NCBI RefSeq assembly: GCF_002077945.1
Contig: NZ_LVYD01000048.1
Coordinates: 62,001-126,000 of the forward strand
Direction: 5' to 3'
DNA length: 64,000 bases
DNA from: Niastella vici
GTDB lineage: Bacteria; Bacteroidota; Bacteroidia; Chitinophagales; Chitinophagaceae
In this document: positions 62,617 to 64,000 of the stretch, in pieces
Layout: the number at the start of each line of letters is the position of its first letter
Numbering within the stretch: position 1 is the first letter of the stretch
Made by a program: the position numbers and the translations under genes
The notes under the pieces: model-generated
What the model was told of the DNA's origin: nothing
The model's input: only the letters and a program-made list of their open reading frames with translations
Databases searched by the model: none

Positions 62617-64000
62617 TCAGTAGCCGGGGTTTTGCTTGTACAACCCTTTGGTAAATGTAATTTCCGACTGCGGTATTGGTAAATACTCATCCCGGCCGGC
62701 AGTAAATACAGCAGTAGCCAAAAATGTTCGCCTGCTTTTTTCAATGCTTATATAATCGTTCAGCACCTGTGCAGCGAGGCCCCAGCGAACCAGATCAAAG
62801 AAACGCTGGCCTTCTGTGGCGAACTCTAACCGCCGCTCCCACTGCAGCGCTGTACGGGCATACGCCTGTGTAAAGCCTATAGCCCCATACGGTTGAATAT
62901 TATAGGTAGAAGCAAAGGTACCATCTGCCTTTTTCAACCTTCCTGTACTTGCTGCCGCGCGGGTCCTTATCTGGTTAATAAGCGGCAGGGCTTTGGCCGG
63001 CTGCCCCAGTTCAATATAGGCTTCTGCCTGCATTAATAAAACCTCGTCGTACCGCAGTAGATCATAATTCTTTGCAACGCCCATAAACGGACCATTTTTA
63101 AAATAAGAGGAACTGGTTGCCAATTGCTGGTTACGCATCGTATGAAAATAGCCATATACACCCGGGTCGCGTACCCAGCTATTGCTGAAGGGCTTTGTAT
63201 TATCATATTTGTACACATGCCCGTCGATGCCTACTGTATGATCAATGCGCACATCAACCGTTGTGGTGCTTAAATTGGCTATGCTGTTGTTAAATGTAGT
63301 AAAATTAGGCAAACCAGATGCGTTGGTCGTGTAGGCATTCACGAGGTTCTGACTGGCCGCATGAAAACCGCAGCAACCGTATTGTGGTGCGCCATGCGGA
63401 TAGTTCAACCCATCTTCATAATTCAACCGGCCCGAAGTAGTGCCATCGTTGATGGTGAACTGAATGGCGAAGACCGATTCCTTTCCATTCTCTGTTTCGG
63501 GTAAAAAATTATCGGCTATATCGGCGCTTAAGGCATACTTACCCGACGCAATAACCGACTGGCACAGGTCAACCACTTCCTGCAACCTCGATTGATTAAT
63601 ATTGATCACCTTATGGGTGGCATTCTGTTCGTAGGCCTGAAATAACCGCAGCTTTGCCAGGTAAGCCTGCGCCGCATATTTATTTGGCCGGCCGATCTGT
63701 GACTGGGTCTCGGGCAAATTATCCACGGCATATTGAAAATCAGCCGCGATCTTATTCCAGGAGTCTTCCCACGACAGATCGTTCGACACGGTTAATATAT
63801 CTTCCGAAGTAGCGTTCTCATCAAAGATGGGAATGTTCTTATACAGGAGTTTCATGGTAAAATAACTATGCGCCCGTAAGAACTTTAATTCGGCCAGTCT
63901 TGACTTTTTATCCGGAAAGCTTGCATCTGAAATATTATTCACTGCCCGTAGCGCTACATTGGCGCGGGAAATGGATTTAAATAAATTTTTCCAGGTGCGT
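62617..64000 (-). CDS. SusD/RagB-family lipoprotein, N-terminus beyond window edge
   Basis: The frame is open to the right edge of the window (codons from 63999 read RTWKNLFKSISRANVALRAV), so the gene is cut and the M at 63942 is internal. About 461 residues are visible. SusD features include ELKFLRAHSYFTMKLLYKNI, the helical block YDEVLLMQAEAYIELGQPAK and ERRLEFATEGQRFFDLVRWG near the C-terminus. It would pair with a SusC receptor upstream, outside the window, and with GH32 for fructan capture and cleavage. Confidence 0.93.
   Translation of the reverse strand, partial: RTWKNLFKSISRANVALRAVNNISDASFPDKKSRLAELKFLRAHSYFTMKLLYKNIPIFDENATSEDILTVSNDLSWEDSWNKIAADFQYAVDNLPETQSQIGRPNKYAAQAYLAKLRLFQAYEQNATHKVININQSRLQEVVDLCQSVIASGKYALSADIADNFLPETENGKESVFAIQFTINDGTTSGRLNYEDGLNYPHGAPQYGCCGFHAASQNLVNAYTTNASGLPNFTTFNNSIANLSTTTVDVRIDHTVGIDGHVYKYDNTKPFSNSWVRDPGVYGYFHTMRNQQLATSSSYFKNGPFMGVAKNYDLLRYDEVLLMQAEAYIELGQPAKALPLINQIRTRAAASTGRLKKADGTFASTYNIQPYGAIGFTQAYARTALQWERRLEFATEGQRFFDLVRWGLAAQVLNDYISIEKSRRTFLATAVFTAGRDEYLPIPQSEITFTKGLYKQNPGY

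Noticed and set aside
63942-64000. Start of the SusD gene at the internal Met (63942)
   Set aside because: The frame stays open to the window edge and no signal peptide follows that Met, so the true start lies outside the window.

Overview
The window looks like chromosome from a Bacteroidota bacterium, most likely class Chitinophagia (a Chitinophaga/Niastella-like genome). This is inferred from SusC/SusD outer-membrane pairs, an ECF sigma/FecR pair followed by an STN-type SusC, SusD-like and DUF1735 lipoproteins, a type IX-like C-terminal domain, few Shine-Dalgarno sequences, and many carbohydrate-active enzymes. I see no rRNA, tRNA, CRISPR array, transposase or prophage gene.

Layout. 1-8347 (minus strand): ECF sigma, FecR, then the start of a SusC receptor that runs off the left edge, next to a pectin/uronate set (KduI, KduD, GH28) and a GH92 alpha-mannosidase. 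8698-10135 (plus): an AT-rich two-gene islet with a ClpP-class serine protease-like protein carrying a zinc ribbon and a 70-residue protein. 10223-19072: a glycerol/glycerophosphodiester module (GlpQ lipoprotein, GlpF, GlpK, SGNH hydrolase, metallophosphoesterase, GlpD) with a divergent DeoR-type regulator. The 707-base gap before that regulator holds two arrays of 11-base direct repeats and a LacI/cre-like palindrome. 19182-24362: orphan ECF sigma, AraC regulator, GT4 glycosyltransferase and a glycogen-debranching-like enzyme. 24480-34808: an arabinose-type locus (arabinose-isomerase-like protein, SusC, SusD, DUF1735 lipoprotein, aldose epimerase, GH51 arabinofuranosidase). 35196-38558: FdhD with a YdeP-like molybdopterin oxidoreductase. 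40959-44276: trehalose synthase fused to a maltokinase-like domain that has lost its catalytic residues. 45491-53920: GHL10 and DUF1080 proteins, a Lys/Ala/Pro-rich protein, DUF2252, aldo/keto reductase, Crp/Fnr regulator and a coupled AAA-ATPase/TPR-membrane pair. 54127-60788: a lipoprotein, a PNGase F-like secreted enzyme, and a tightly packed unknown operon led by an ABC ATPase. 60957-64000: a fructan locus (GH32, SusD) cut by the right edge.

The genes mostly describe glycan foraging: receptors and surface lipoproteins capture oligosaccharides, secreted hydrolases cut them, and cytoplasmic enzymes feed the sugars into central metabolism.

The strongest unexplained signals are: (1) a scattered family of intergenic inverted repeats whose arms are built from short iterated words and which often sit against stop codons; (2) the TreS-pseudokinase fusion; (3) the two 11-base-period arrays upstream of the glycerol regulator; (4) the ABC/permease/lipoprotein operon; (5) the protease/zinc-ribbon islet. 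All functional calls are from reading the sequence, with no database search.
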